60,389 nucleotides of DNA from an uncultured Bacteroidales bacterium (GCA_937896895.1 CALBNV010000060.1:1-60389), one strand, 5' to 3'; counted from the first letter of the stretch, positions 8,791 through 17,713 are shown. The notes: a model not told the origin generated them from the sequence alone. Made by a program: numbers and translations.

Positions 8791-9747
8791 CTAATATATC
8801 AAACTCGCGATGTCTTTTGCGATTTGGTTGTCGCCGAAATCGGGGGCTTCTTTGATGCTCGCGCCGGTCAGGGTGCGCTCCGTCTCCTCAATCAGCTCAG
8901 GCTCAAGTCCGTCGGTGGCGATGGAAATGCTCTCGATGATTCCATTTCTCTCGTTGACATTCAAGTCGATTTCGGCAAGCCCCCACGAGAATTGTGCGCT
9001 TTTCTTCGCATGGAAATTGCGCCATTTGCCAAAAAGGTATTCATCGCTGGCGAAGATGTCTCTGGTTTTTATGACATCGTCTGTCAACAGGTCATCGAAG
9101 CCAATGGTTTCCGGCTTCATCTCATAGACGTTCTCGAATGCCTTGATGAGATATGGTATTATCGTATCTGATGTTATATCAACGATTTCCGAGAGGTTGA
9201 TGATTCTGCTTGCCACCGATTTTACGCCGTGTTTCTGCAGTTTCGCAGGATTGACTTTTAGGTATTTCGTCAGTTTCTCTGTGTCGGTCTTGATGAGGAT
9301 TGTGCCGTGATGGAGCCGTCGTTCTTTGAAGAAACCAAAGGCGTTTCCGGAAAACTTGCGGTCGTCAAAGGTGAGGTCGTTCCTGCCCGAGATTTCTGTT
9401 TTCAACCCCAGATATCCGAGTGCCATCTGTATGACTTTCAGCTGTTTCCTGACGTCATAAAGGTTTTTGTGTGCCACGAAAGAGAAATTCAGATTACCGA
9501 GATCGTGATAAACCGCGCCGCCGCCGGTTCTGCGACGTGCCGCGTGTCCGCCTTCCGAAAGAAGCATATCGACGTTGCATTCCGTGAATGGATTCTGGTT
9601 GTAGCCGTAAACGACAGTCTGTTGGTTCTTCCATAGGAACATAGTCACGGTATCGTCATCGCCGCCATTCAAAAGCGAACTTTCAACAGCAAGGTTCAGA
9701 TGCGGATTGTATTGATTGCCAATGATGATTTGTGCTCTGTGATTCAT
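8791..9747 (-). CDS. lplA: Lipoate--protein ligase
   Basis: The 318-residue protein has the biotin/lipoate ligase fold: the lipoyl-AMP loop RRRTGGGAVYHDLGNLNFSF (around residues 71-90), the catalytic-Lys region DRKFSGNAFGF and HHGTILI, and a C-terminal accessory domain containing SWGLAEIDL. It activates free lipoate with ATP and attaches it to lipoyl domains of 2-oxoacid dehydrogenases or the glycine cleavage H protein. It follows an outer-membrane barrel gene by 3 nt, so they are probably co-transcribed, although no functional link is evident. Confidence 0.93.
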   Translation of the reverse strand: MNHRAQIIIGNQYNPHLNLAVESSLLNGGDDDTVTMFLWKNQQTVVYGYNQNPFTECNVDMLLSEGGHAARRRTGGGAVYHDLGNLNFSFVAHKNLYDVRKQLKVIQMALGYLGLKTEISGRNDLTFDDRKFSGNAFGFFKERRLHHGTILIKTDTEKLTKYLKVNPAKLQKHGVKSVASRIINLSEIVDITSDTIIPYLIKAFENVYEMKPETIGFDDLLTDDVIKTRDIFASDEYLFGKWRNFHAKKSAQFSWGLAEIDLNVNERNGIIESISIATDGLEPELIEETERTLTGASIKEAPDFGDNQIAKDIASLIY

Positions 9748-9750
9748 AAA

Positions 9751-10422
9751 CTATTTTCCGATAATATAGCCGATGCCGAATTGTATGCAGATGTTTTTGT
9801 TGTTTCTTCCGTATTTCATGACATTTGTCAGACCGAAATATACGCGGAGGCTGATTAGAAAGTCGTTTTCTTGTGTGATGTTGTTGGTATAAATGCCTGC
9901 CAAAATGCCGCAGTCGAAGACGTTATAATCGGTCGGGCTGAGTTTTGACGGCACCCAGCTCTCGTTTCCGATTTTGTTTTTTTCTTTTCCGCCAAGGCAG
10001 AAACCAACCTGCGGACCTATTTCAATGCCGAGTATGTCGGTGAAATAGTATTGATAGACAATGGGAATCGCAAGATAATGTAGGTGTATCTTGTCGTAAA
10101 TCTTGACTTTTACGCCTGTCGTGTCGATGGATTTGTTCGCGCTCATGCCGCCGGTTGTGTAAAGCAGCTCGGCCAACAGGCTGCTGTTTTCAGAGATGTG
10201 AAATTTGCCGCCCGCACCAGCCGTGAGTCCGACTTTAAGCCCCGATTCGTTGTCGCCGTTTATCGTTGTCATGTTTAGGCCGGCTCTGAAACCGAGGTCA
10301 ATATTGCCCGTGTGATTCTGCGCATTCATCTCTATTTCCGAGATGAGAACGAACATCGTCAGGATAAAAAGCGAGAGCTTCACCCTGAGATTCGTCTTTA
10401 TATGTGCAAAATGTTTCAGCAT
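9751..10422 (-). CDS. Outer-membrane beta-barrel protein, PorT/OMP_b-brl family
   Basis: The 223-residue protein has an N-terminal signal peptide (hydrophobic run LSLFILTMFVLI ending near MNAQ) and then alternating amphipathic strands starting LGFRAGLNMTTI, with aromatic residues and glycines typical of small Bacteroidota barrels (LAELLYTTGGM, IPIVYQYYFTDILGIEIGPQVGF). It ends in strand-like sequence GIGYIIGK. The start is the ATG at 10422; a TTG six bases upstream also exists. Function is unknown. It precedes lplA with 3 nt spacing. Confidence 0.75.
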   Translation of the reverse strand: MLKHFAHIKTNLRVKLSLFILTMFVLISEIEMNAQNHTGNIDLGFRAGLNMTTINGDNESGLKVGLTAGAGGKFHISENSSLLAELLYTTGGMSANKSIDTTGVKVKIYDKIHLHYLAIPIVYQYYFTDILGIEIGPQVGFCLGGKEKNKIGNESWVPSKLSPTDYNVFDCGILAGIYTNNITQENDFLISLRVYFGLTNVMKYGRNNKNICIQFGIGYIIGK

Positions 10423-10520
10423 CAACAATTTAAATAAAAAAAACAGAAAACAAACGTTGCCGCCTCACGCGAAACTTCTGTCTTCTGAATTCAATATCAT
10501 AAAGATTTTATAAATCTTGT

Positions 10521-10592
10521 AGTCTCTCCGGGATTTGAACCCGAGTTACCAGGATGAAAACCTGACGTCCTAACCAGACTAGACGAAGAGAC
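10521..10592 (-). tRNA. tRNA-Glu (anticodon TTC)
   Basis: A full cloverleaf on the minus strand: 7-bp acceptor stem (GTCTCTT / GAGAGAC), D arm with TAGTCTGGTTAGGA, anticodon loop TTTTCAT giving TTC, and a T arm with GGTTCAAATCC. CCA is not encoded. The discriminator base reads as T, which is unusual. Confidence 0.95.
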
Positions 10593-10609
10593 CCCGTTTT
10601 TTAGCGCTG

Positions 10610-10617
10610 CAAAAATA
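10610..10617 (-). promoter_or_regulatory. -7 promoter box of tRNA-Glu
   Basis: TATTTTTGCAGC on the minus strand, preceded by AAAAAAGTTG. The same extended context occurs before tRNA-Leu and tRNA-His in this window. Confidence 0.65.
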
Positions 10618-10713
10618 CAACTTTTTTGAATACAAAAAAGAAAAAAATTAAAAAAACTAAAATTTCATTAAACTATTGAAAAACAATTGTTTGCTGTTTT
10701 TTTAGTTGTTACA

Positions 10714-11544
10714 TTATTCAAAAGTAAGTGAAATTTGGAACGTGTTGTTACGTAATCTGTCGAAACTGCTGTCCAAAATTTGGTTTTCCTTGTCTAAGAC
10801 ATTAAGCAGTCCCCAGCCCATTTTCAACTCGATACCGAACTTGAAATAGCTGTTGTAGAAGTCAACGCCGGCACCTATTTCGGCGGCTATGTCAAAAAGT
10901 TTGGTTTTGACTTTGATAATCTGGTTCTCGTCAGATTTGTTGGTGTTCTTCCTGCCAGTCGCATCAAATCTGAAGTTTGCGCCACCGATGACGTATGCCG
11001 CGAAGTTGTTGAATCTCTTTGACTTGTATTTTACATTCAGTGGGAGTTCGATGATAACAGCGTCCCACATCGCGTTTGTGGATTTTATCAGATAAAAGCC
11101 ATTGTCGGTTTTGGGGCTGTTGACAAGGCTGTCGCTGTACATGTAATACTGAAGGTCGCGGCGGCCGAAACTCAATGTCGGCGTGAGCCGGAGGTCGAAA
11201 TATTTGCCGAGACGCAGGTTGCCGACGATGCCGACGGAGAATCCTGGTGATGGCACTGATGCCACGCCAGCAACGTAATAGGTGTAGCCATCGTGCCAGT
11301 TCTCGTCCCATGAGTTGTTCGACTGGTCGCTGCTGTATGCAATACTTTGATAGTCTTTGACATAGTCAACGTTGAATGACATTTGGTTGAAACCGAGGAT
11401 GAACCCGAAATGGTATGGCTGGTTGTCGTAATTCGGAAGGTTGCTCGGACTTTTGCGCTGTGCAATGGCACTTTGCGGCAGCAGGCAAATCAATAACAAT
11501 GCTGCAACGATAAACTTTTTATATTTTGACAATGTTGATTTCAT
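10714..11544 (-). CDS. porT: PorT-like outer-membrane beta-barrel protein
   Basis: The 276-residue protein has a signal peptide ending near QSAIAQ and then the sequence NLPNYDNQPYHFGFILGFNQ, which resembles the start of the barrel in PorT/SprT proteins of the type IX secretion and gliding system. Later strands include LRLGKYFDLRLTPTLSFGRRDLQYY and FAAYVIGGANFRFD; the last residue is near a strand end (FQISLTFE). PorT is an outer-membrane component needed for type IX secretion. The assignment rests on the N-terminal motif and size, so an uncharacterised PorT-family barrel is the alternative. It lies 27 nt after the heptose kinase gene and is likely in one operon with it and aspC. Confidence 0.65.
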   Translation of the reverse strand: MKSTLSKYKKFIVAALLLICLLPQSAIAQRKSPSNLPNYDNQPYHFGFILGFNQMSFNVDYVKDYQSIAYSSDQSNNSWDENWHDGYTYYVAGVASVPSPGFSVGIVGNLRLGKYFDLRLTPTLSFGRRDLQYYMYSDSLVNSPKTDNGFYLIKSTNAMWDAVIIELPLNVKYKSKRFNNFAAYVIGGANFRFDATGRKNTNKSDENQIIKVKTKLFDIAAEIGAGVDFYNSYFKFGIELKMGWGLLNVLDKENQILDSSFDRLRNNTFQISLTFE

Positions 11545-11571
11545 GGGTGGTATAACGCAGAAGTGTTTGTG

Positions 11572-12576
11572 TTATTGTATTTTTTCCGTTTCTTTTAAAA
11601 GTCTTTCCTTGTTGACCGGAACCGCGCCGATTTCTTCGCAGACAAGACCGCCGGCAAGATTGGAAATCGCTGCAATATTGCATGCATCTTGCTGACATAC
11701 AAGGCATAACATCGCCACAGCCAAGACCGTGTCGCCCGCTCCGGAGACATCGGCAATCTTCCTCAGATGTGCCGGAATATGCCAATGCTTCCTCCCGTCC
11801 CCATCGTCTTCTTGGATTAAGACACCGCGCTCTGACAATGTGTTCATCACAAAACGGCAGTTCAGTTTGTCCTGCAACGCATTCACACCTATTAATATAT
11901 TGTCGATTGTGTCGGTCTGAAATTCAACGTTGATGCCTTCCCTGAGTTCCTTTAGGTTCGGTTTGAATAACGTGCAATTCTTATACGCCAAAAAGTTGTT
12001 TTTCTTCGGATCTACCCCGACGGGGATGCCTCTGTCGTTGGCGGCTTTTATCGTAAACCTTATTATGTCTTCCGTAAGGACGCCTTTGTTGTAATCTTGA
12101 AGGATAATGCCGTCGATTTTTTCGGTTTTGAGAATTTCGTCAATCTTCGCGCAAAGCATAACATTCTCATTGTCAGTGAGGTTGAATGTGTCTTCATCGT
12201 CAACTCTAAGCATTTGCGCGTTGTTCCCGATGATACGGTATTTTGTTGTCGTGCGCCTGTCACTGCTCTTTATGATTCCTGTCTCCGGCATCTTGTGCTG
12301 CGCAAGCAGATTGAAGAAGTCATTAGCCTTGCTGTCGTTGCCTACCACAGTGCACAATATCGGTTCCGCGCCGAGTGCTTTGATGTTCTGCGCCACATTC
12401 GCCGCACCGCCGAGACGCATGAAACGCTCTCTCACCGCCACTATCGGCACTGGGGCTTCAGGCGAGATGCGCTCGACCTTACCGGTGAGATAAAGGTCGA
12501 GCATCACGTCACCTATTATCATGATTCTCTTGCTGTTAAAAGAATCAAAGAGTTCAGCTGTCTTTCCTTTTTGCAT
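11572..12576 (-). CDS. hldE: D-glycero-beta-D-manno-heptose-7-phosphate kinase (RfaE1/HldE kinase domain)
   Basis: The 334-residue PfkB-type kinase begins MQKGKTAELFDSF and shows GDVMLDLYLTGKVERISPEAPVP, the diagnostic HldE/RfaE1 block, then RLGGAANVAQNIKALGA, VDPKK, and the C-terminal anion hole and catalytic Asp in DVSGAGDTVLAVA. It phosphorylates heptose-7-phosphate at C1 in ADP-heptose synthesis for lipopolysaccharide. The separate nucleotidyltransferase domain found in enterobacterial HldE is absent, as expected for the split form. The frame is open upstream to 12732, but that stretch is the shadow of aspC; ATG 12576 lies 2 nt after the aspC stop. Confidence 0.9.
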   Translation of the reverse strand: MQKGKTAELFDSFNSKRIMIIGDVMLDLYLTGKVERISPEAPVPIVAVRERFMRLGGAANVAQNIKALGAEPILCTVVGNDSKANDFFNLLAQHKMPETGIIKSSDRRTTTKYRIIGNNAQMLRVDDEDTFNLTDNENVMLCAKIDEILKTEKIDGIILQDYNKGVLTEDIIRFTIKAANDRGIPVGVDPKKNNFLAYKNCTLFKPNLKELREGINVEFQTDTIDNILIGVNALQDKLNCRFVMNTLSERGVLIQEDDGDGRKHWHIPAHLRKIADVSGAGDTVLAVAMLCLVCQQDACNIAAISNLAGGLVCEEIGAVPVNKERLLKETEKIQ

Positions 12577-12578
12577 TG

Positions 12579-13787
12579 TTATTTCAGTTTCGCCAACGCC
12601 TCTTTTATGCGCTTGGCAGCTTCTATGAGCTTGTCTTCCGATGTGGCGTAAGAGAGTCTGATGCAGTCGTCGTTGCCGAACGCGCCGCCGGCCACGCAAG
12701 CCACGTGCGCGTTGTAAAGCAGATACATGCACAGGTCGTCGCTGTTCTTGATGACAGTCGTGCCGTCACTCTTGCCGTAATACGACTTCACTTCCGGGAA
12801 CATATAAAACGCGCCGGCCGGCATGCTCAACTTGATGCCGGGGATGGCTGTAAGCAGACCGTAGAAGGTATCGCGACGATGTCTGAAGGCTTTGATCATG
12901 GCACTGACTTCCTCTGAGTTTTCGGGGCTGAGTTCCATTGCTTTCAGTGCGGCTGCCTGAGCAATGGTGCAGATTCCAGATGTGTATTGCCCTTGAATCT
13001 TGTTGCACGCGCCGACAATCTCTTTCGGGGCGGCGATGTAGCCGATTCTCCATCCTGTCATGGCGTAGCCTTTCGCCACACCGTTCACTATCACGAGACG
13101 GTTTCTCAACTCGGTGAACTGTCCCATTGACTCATGCTTGTGCTCGTACTGGATGAACTCATAAATCTCGTCGGAGATGATGATGATTTCAGGGTGTTTC
13201 TTGAAGACTTCAACGAGCGACACAAGCTCTTCTTTCGTGTAAACGGAACCGCTCGGGTTGCACGGAGTGCTGAAAATGAACGCCTTGGTGTTAGGCGTGA
13301 TGGCTTCCTCAAGCTGTTTCGCGTTGATCTTGAAGTTCTGTTCAGCCGTCGTCTTGATGAAGACAGGCGTGCCGTTGGCGAGTTTCACCATCTCAGGGTA
13401 CGAGACCCAGAACGGTGCCGGTATTATCACCTCGTCGCCTTCGTCGAGGATGGCGAGGAACACGTTGGTTATTGCCTGCTTCGCGCCGTTCGACACGATG
13501 ACGTCGGCATCAGTGTAGTCAAGACCGTTGTCGCGTCTCAGTTTCTCGGCTATGGCCTTGCGCAACGCCGGCGTGCCCGGGACAGGCGGATAATGCGTGT
13601 CGTTGTTGCTGATGGCGTCGATGCCGGCCTGCTTCGCACTTTCCGGCGTGTTGAAATCCGGCTCGCCAATGCTCAACGAAATGATGTCGATGCCTTGGGC
13701 CTTCAATTCACGGCTTTTTTGGGTCATTTTCAACGTGGCTGATTCGGCCATGTTAATTACTCTTTTCGATAAGATGGTTGATTCCAT
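12579..13787 (-). CDS. aspC: Aspartate aminotransferase, class I/II PLP-dependent
   Basis: The 402-residue protein is a fold-type I aminotransferase: SLSIGEPDFNTP near the N terminus, the NGAKQAITN region contacting the cofactor phosphate, FSTPCNPSG, SDEIYEFIQYEHK with the Asp that binds the pyridine nitrogen, and the Schiff-base lysine in NGVAKGYAMTGWRIGY. The C-terminal substrate-binding Arg lies in DDCIRLSYAT. It interconverts aspartate and oxaloacetate with glutamate/2-oxoglutarate. It is the first gene of the aspC-hldE-porT run and has a promoter box at 13869-13876. Confidence 0.92.
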   Translation of the reverse strand: MESTILSKRVINMAESATLKMTQKSRELKAQGIDIISLSIGEPDFNTPESAKQAGIDAISNNDTHYPPVPGTPALRKAIAEKLRRDNGLDYTDADVIVSNGAKQAITNVFLAILDEGDEVIIPAPFWVSYPEMVKLANGTPVFIKTTAEQNFKINAKQLEEAITPNTKAFIFSTPCNPSGSVYTKEELVSLVEVFKKHPEIIIISDEIYEFIQYEHKHESMGQFTELRNRLVIVNGVAKGYAMTGWRIGYIAAPKEIVGACNKIQGQYTSGICTIAQAAALKAMELSPENSEEVSAMIKAFRHRRDTFYGLLTAIPGIKLSMPAGAFYMFPEVKSYYGKSDGTTVIKNSDDLCMYLLYNAHVACVAGGAFGNDDCIRLSYATSEDKLIEAAKRIKEALAKLK

Positions 13788-13868
13788 AATGAATTTACTC
13801 TTTGATTTATTATAATTAATTAGTAATCAATATTTTAAATAATTGCGGCGACTCTGTCGTACAATGCG

Positions 13869-13876
13869 CAAAGTTA
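13869..13876 (-). promoter_or_regulatory. -7 promoter box of aspC
   Basis: TAACTTTG followed by CGC on the minus strand, about 80 nt before the aspC ATG. No clear -33 element. Confidence 0.5.
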
Positions 13877-13937
13877 ATTATTTTTATGTTTCTAAAACTT
13901 TTGTTTGAAAAAAATAAGTTTGGTACAAAATATTGAC

Positions 13938-13945
13938 TAATTTTG
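13938..13945 (+). promoter_or_regulatory. -7 promoter box of the lpxD upstream gene
   Basis: TAATTTTGCGG on the plus strand, 18 nt before the ATG at 13964. It makes a divergent pair with the aspC promoter and implies a very short leader. Confidence 0.6.
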
Positions 13946-13963
13946 CGGAATATTATTGAAAAA

Positions 13964-14503
13964 ATGAATACACTTACTTGGGTTATTTTGGTCGTCGTCG
14001 TCTTGATTTTTGTCGGCGGAATGATTATGACGCGAAAGGATGACGATGCGAAGAAGAGTTTCAGAAATGGAGTAAACGACATGATTCACAAAAATGAAGA
14101 TGTTGATAATCTGAAGGTTATCTCGTATAAAGTTGTCATTCCATTGCGTATTCAGGCTTGCGAGAGACTCTTGCTCTACCTCGAAAGGATAAAGTTTTCG
14201 ATTTTGGTGAAAAGGGTCTTCGTGCCAGGTATGTCGCGTGATGATTTTCAAATCTCGCTTATCCAGAATGTGCAGGATGAGTTTGAGCATAATCTTGCAC
14301 AACGTTTGTATGTCGCGGAAGATACATGGCAGCTTGTGAACCTCGCAAAGGAAGAGGTACTTCAGAATATCAATGCTGCATTTAACGATAATTTGAATTC
14401 TGATTCGGCAGCTATTGCCATGATTATTAGTTCGTTTCAAAATCCGATAGCGGAAAAGGCAATTCTTGGCTTGAAGATGGAGTTCGATTCTTTTTTGGTT
14501 TGA
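13964..14503 (+). CDS. Conserved Bacteroidota membrane-anchored protein (DUF7935-like)
   Basis: The 179-residue protein has one N-terminal membrane helix (TWVILVVVVLIFVGGMIM, about residues 4-21) and a soluble helical domain. The sequence PLRIQACERLLLYLERI followed by QDEFEHNLAQRLYVAEDTWQLV is reminiscent of a conserved Bacteroidota family with the pattern RLQAYERL...EFEHNLSQ. No catalytic motif is visible and the function is unknown. The start is ATG 13964, not the upstream TTG at 13943, because the promoter box overlaps the latter. It lies 17 nt before lpxD and may share its transcript. Confidence 0.75.
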   Translation: MNTLTWVILVVVVLIFVGGMIMTRKDDDAKKSFRNGVNDMIHKNEDVDNLKVISYKVVIPLRIQACERLLLYLERIKFSILVKRVFVPGMSRDDFQISLIQNVQDEFEHNLAQRLYVAEDTWQLVNLAKEEVLQNINAAFNDNLNSDSAAIAMIISSFQNPIAEKAILGLKMEFDSFLV

Positions 14504-14520
14504 AAATAAATGATGAAAAT

Positions 14521-15564
14521 ATGAAAGTTGAGTTTTCTGCTGCACAGATTGCAGCAATGTTAGGTGGGAAGGTTGATGGCGACCCGGAGACAAAGGTTTG
14601 TAATGTGGCGCGTATCGAAGACGGCGCACCCGGGATGTTGAGCTTCTTGGCGAATCCTAAGTATATCCATTATATTTATGAGACGGAATCGTCGATTGTG
14701 TTGGTCAACGATGATTTTGTGCCGACGGCTCCGGTCAAGGCGACGATGATACGCGTGCCGGATGCATACGAGGCTTTTGCACAGTTACTTGCTGTATATC
14801 AAGAATATACAAACAATAAAGTCGGTATTTCTGACCTTGCTTTCATTTCAGACGATGCCGAATACGGCGAGAATTGCTACATCGGAGAGTTCGCTTTCAT
14901 TGGGAATAGAGTGAAAATTGGAAAGAACGTGAAGGTATATCCGCAGGTTTATGTCGGCGATGATGTCGTAATCGGTGATGACACGGTTCTTTACCCTGGC
15001 GTGAAGTTGTACGCCATGACGCATGTCGGGAAGAATTGTATCGTCCACGCAGGTGCCGTCCTCGGTGCCGATGGCTTTGGCTTCGCCCCGCAGCCTGACG
15101 GGACTTACAAGAAAGTTCCTCAGATAGGCAACGTGGTTGTGGGTGACAATGTCGAAATAGGTGCGAATACGACAATTGACCGCTCGACGATGGAATCGAC
15201 CAAGATTCATGATGGAGTCAAACTTGACAACCTTATCCAAATCGCTCACAATGTTGAACTTGGTGAGAACACTGCCATTGCCGCACAGTCGGGCATCGCC
15301 GGGTCAACGCATGTCGGAAAGAATTGCGTCATAGCAGGGCAGGTCGGTATATCAGGGCATCTTCAGATAGCCGACAGAACTACGTTCGGCCCACAGTCGG
15401 GTGTCATGAGTAACGTCATGGAACCAGGAAAAACGTTGATGGGATACCCTGCCTACGACTATAGGACTTACATGAAAGACACCGTCAGACAGCGTCATGT
15501 TGCGGAACTTGAAACACGCATCGCAGAACTTGAGAAAAAACTTGAAACTTTATTGTCGAAGTAA
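14521..15564 (+). CDS. lpxD: UDP-3-O-acylglucosamine N-acyltransferase
   Basis: The 347-residue protein has an N-terminal uridine-binding domain (FSAAQIAAMLGGKVDGDPE, LSFLANPKY) and a long left-handed beta-helix of hexapeptide repeats, including HAGAVLGADGFGF, IGANTTIDRSTM, DNLIQIAHNVELGENTAIAAQSGIAGST, with the catalytic His in IAHNV. A C-terminal helix with heptad pattern (AELETRIAELEKKLETLL) fits the trimer. It adds the second 3-hydroxyacyl chain in lipid A synthesis. ATG 14521 matches the family start. lpxC follows after a short gap that has its own promoter. Confidence 0.95.
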   Translation: MKVEFSAAQIAAMLGGKVDGDPETKVCNVARIEDGAPGMLSFLANPKYIHYIYETESSIVLVNDDFVPTAPVKATMIRVPDAYEAFAQLLAVYQEYTNNKVGISDLAFISDDAEYGENCYIGEFAFIGNRVKIGKNVKVYPQVYVGDDVVIGDDTVLYPGVKLYAMTHVGKNCIVHAGAVLGADGFGFAPQPDGTYKKVPQIGNVVVGDNVEIGANTTIDRSTMESTKIHDGVKLDNLIQIAHNVELGENTAIAAQSGIAGSTHVGKNCVIAGQVGISGHLQIADRTTFGPQSGVMSNVMEPGKTLMGYPAYDYRTYMKDTVRQRHVAELETRIAELEKKLETLLSK

Positions 15565-15584
15565 GGAATAAATTAGTATTTTTG
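15552..15584 (+). promoter_or_regulatory. Promoter of lpxC
   Basis: ATTG at 15552-15555, a 21-nt spacer, then TATTTTTG at 15577-15584 followed by CGCC. The lpxC ATG is 30 nt downstream. The -33 element lies inside the end of lpxD. Confidence 0.6.
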
Positions 15585-15613
15585 CGCCATATTTATGTAT
15601 TTTGAAAATATCT

Positions 15614-16528
15614 ATGGTGGAAAAACAACATACGATAGCTAAAAGCGTGAGTATCAGTGGGACAGGCCTTCATACCGGTCAAAATGGTACGCTTACATTC
15701 CATCCGGCTGAACCGAATCATGGCATAAAATTCAGAAGAATTGACATAGAAGGGCAACCCGTTGTGGAAGCTCTCGTGAAAAATGTTGTTGATACATCCC
15801 GCGGCACGACCATTGCACAGAATGGTGTGAAGGTTTATACCATCGAGCATATCATGGCTGCCTTGAGGGGCTTGAATGTCGATAACGTACTTATTGATAT
15901 TAATTGCGAAGAACCTCCAATCCTTGACGGCAGCTCCAAAATCGTGATGAACGTCCTGAAAGAAGCTGGCGTTGTTGAACAAAATGCTGAGCGTAAATAC
16001 TTGAAAATTAACAAGAAGATAGTTTATACACACCCGAAAGTCGGCTGCAAGATTGCCGTTGAGCCAGCTGATGAGTTCTCCGTTGACGTGAAAGTTGACT
16101 ATAACTCACAGGTGCTTAACGTTCAGGAAGCTCATCTTCACGACATCAGCGAGTTTGAAAATGACTTCGCCCCGTGCCGCACCTTCGTGTTTTTCCAGGA
16201 ATTGGAGATGTTACTCAACTACAACCTCATCAAAGGCGGTGACTTGTCGAATGCCATCGTTTTCGTGGAGAAACAGGTGACAGAAGATGACCTCAAACGT
16301 GTCGCGTCTCTTTTCCATAAAGATATGGTCAGTGTTCATGAAGGCGGAATCCTCAACAACGCGACGCTTCGTTTTGAAAACGAACCGGCACGCCATAAGC
16401 TACTCGACCTTATTGGTGACATGACTCTTCTCGGAATGCCAATCAAGGGGAAAGTAACTGCTTATAAACCAGGACATTTCGCAAACACGGAGTTTGTGAA
16501 GCAGATTGTAAAAGAAATGGGATTGTAA
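15614..16528 (+). CDS. lpxC: UDP-3-O-acyl-N-acetylglucosamine deacetylase, without FabZ fusion
   Basis: The 304-residue zinc deacetylase shows the LpxC hallmarks: ISGTGLHTGQNGTLTFHPA, TIEHIMAALRGLNVDNV with the first zinc His, DGSS, the LNYNLIKGGDLSNAIVF block, HKLLDLIGD with the second zinc His and Asp, and a catalytic His in KPGHFANTEF. It commits sugar acyl precursor to lipid A. In many Bacteroidota LpxC is fused to the dehydratase FabZ (total about 460 residues); here the protein ends straight after the LpxC domain and a strong terminator follows. ATG 15614 is preferred to the TTG at 15602. Confidence 0.95.
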   Translation: MVEKQHTIAKSVSISGTGLHTGQNGTLTFHPAEPNHGIKFRRIDIEGQPVVEALVKNVVDTSRGTTIAQNGVKVYTIEHIMAALRGLNVDNVLIDINCEEPPILDGSSKIVMNVLKEAGVVEQNAERKYLKINKKIVYTHPKVGCKIAVEPADEFSVDVKVDYNSQVLNVQEAHLHDISEFENDFAPCRTFVFFQELEMLLNYNLIKGGDLSNAIVFVEKQVTEDDLKRVASLFHKDMVSVHEGGILNNATLRFENEPARHKLLDLIGDMTLLGMPIKGKVTAYKPGHFANTEFVKQIVKEMGL

Positions 16529-16547
16529 AATTTTTCTGATGAATATT

Positions 16548-16583
16548 AAAAGTCCGAGTGCGTCATTGCATTCGGACTTTTTT
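16548..16583 (+). terminator. Intrinsic terminator of lpxC, overlapping the convergent gene end
   Basis: A 13-bp stem (AAAAGTCCGAGTG / CATTCGGACTTTT, one G-U) with an 8-nt loop and a T run on the plus strand; A residues on the 5' side allow it to work in both directions. Its right half encodes the last residues of the minus-strand glycosyltransferase. Confidence 0.88.
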
Positions 16584-17702
16584 GTAAGTGTCATTGAGAA
16601 ATTCCCCGACAGCTTGATATGAAAATCTGGCTGATATGCTGTCTCTCAATGTGTTAGTGTCGTAATCGCTGAATTTATTCAGCATAATATGCAATGCGTC
16701 AGCCAAAGACCCGGAATCTCCCGGCGGGACAAGCAAGCCGTTGCTCTCATTTATTATTTCAGGAATTCCGCCGACATTGGTGCTCACAACCGGCAGTCCG
16801 CACGCCAACGCTTCCAGAATCACAACGGGCATGTTCTCGTAATTGCTTGATAGAACCAAGAAGTCGCCCGACGCGAGTTCGTCGGCAAGTGCCTGACCTT
16901 GCAGTAGTCCGGTGAAAATGATGTTTTCATGGTTCAATTTTGAAAAGGCATATCGTTTCAATTTCTCAAAATCAACACCGTCTCCGATAAAAACGCATTG
17001 ATATTCAGTGTGTTTATTTTCAAGAATCGACAAGGCATCAATGAGTCCGCTGATGTTTTTCGATTTGTCCTCAAAACAGGAGACATGTACAATCTTCGTC
17101 TTCTCGTTGTGCCTCTCAACAGGTCTGAAAACATTTACATCAACGACATTCGGCAGTACCACGTAGTTCTTGTTCTTTAACCCGTGACTTCGCATCGCTT
17201 TCGTGAGATTTTCCGTCACGGTTGTCGTCATCTCCGCATTTCTGACAACAATTTTCGTCGCAATTTTTCTAAAAAATCCTCTGAAATCGTTTCCAGGCAG
17301 ATAACGCGACCAATGTTCTGTAATAATATAAGGTGTGCCATGAACGATTTTCTGCCAAAGCGCAACTACGCCACATCGTGTCAATACATGGACATGAATA
17401 ATGTCGGGTTTTTCTAATAGTTTGAATGCTAATAAGTTGGCTTTTAAAAACCTGAACAAAGAGAAGATTTTTGATTTCGGTTTCTTATAATAAACCCTGA
17501 CAGTCTCGACGTTGTTTTCGTTTGTTTTTACAATATCAAATTTCCTTGCAAGCGTCTCGTCTGCATGAACGTAAACAACGCTTATGTCGTTGTACAGCGC
17601 TGCAGCCTCGGCATGACGATGCACAAACAACCCGAACATCGGGTCGTATCTGTGCGGATACCACCGCGCAAGAAATATGATATGTTGTCTTCCTTCGACC
17701 AC
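16563..17702 (-). CDS. Glycosyltransferase family 4 (GT-B fold)
   Basis: The 379-residue protein begins with a GT-B N-terminal domain (FLARWYPHRYDPMFGLFVHRHAEA), a middle DIIHVHVLTRCGVVALW block, and the C-terminal nucleotide-sugar domain with FIGDGVDFEKLK, SNYENMPVVILEALACGLPVVSTNVGGIPEII, the EX7E motif of GT4 enzymes. It likely adds a sugar to a lipopolysaccharide or capsule; donor and acceptor are not predictable. The start is GTG at 17702, 11 nt after the lolA stop. Its last codons lie inside the lpxC terminator hairpin. Confidence 0.88.
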   Translation of the reverse strand: MVEGRQHIIFLARWYPHRYDPMFGLFVHRHAEAAALYNDISVVYVHADETLARKFDIVKTNENNVETVRVYYKKPKSKIFSLFRFLKANLLAFKLLEKPDIIHVHVLTRCGVVALWQKIVHGTPYIITEHWSRYLPGNDFRGFFRKIATKIVVRNAEMTTTVTENLTKAMRSHGLKNKNYVVLPNVVDVNVFRPVERHNEKTKIVHVSCFEDKSKNISGLIDALSILENKHTEYQCVFIGDGVDFEKLKRYAFSKLNHENIIFTGLLQGQALADELASGDFLVLSSNYENMPVVILEALACGLPVVSTNVGGIPEIINESNGLLVPPGDSGSLADALHIMLNKFSDYDTNTLRDSISARFSYQAVGEFLNDTYKKVRMQ

Positions 17703-17713
17703 GCGAAAAGTCT

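Noticed and set aside
10501..10518. Terminator after tRNA-Glu (AAGATTT / AAATCTT).
   Set aside because: The stem is only A/T-rich with a three-base loop and no T run beyond; too weak to call.
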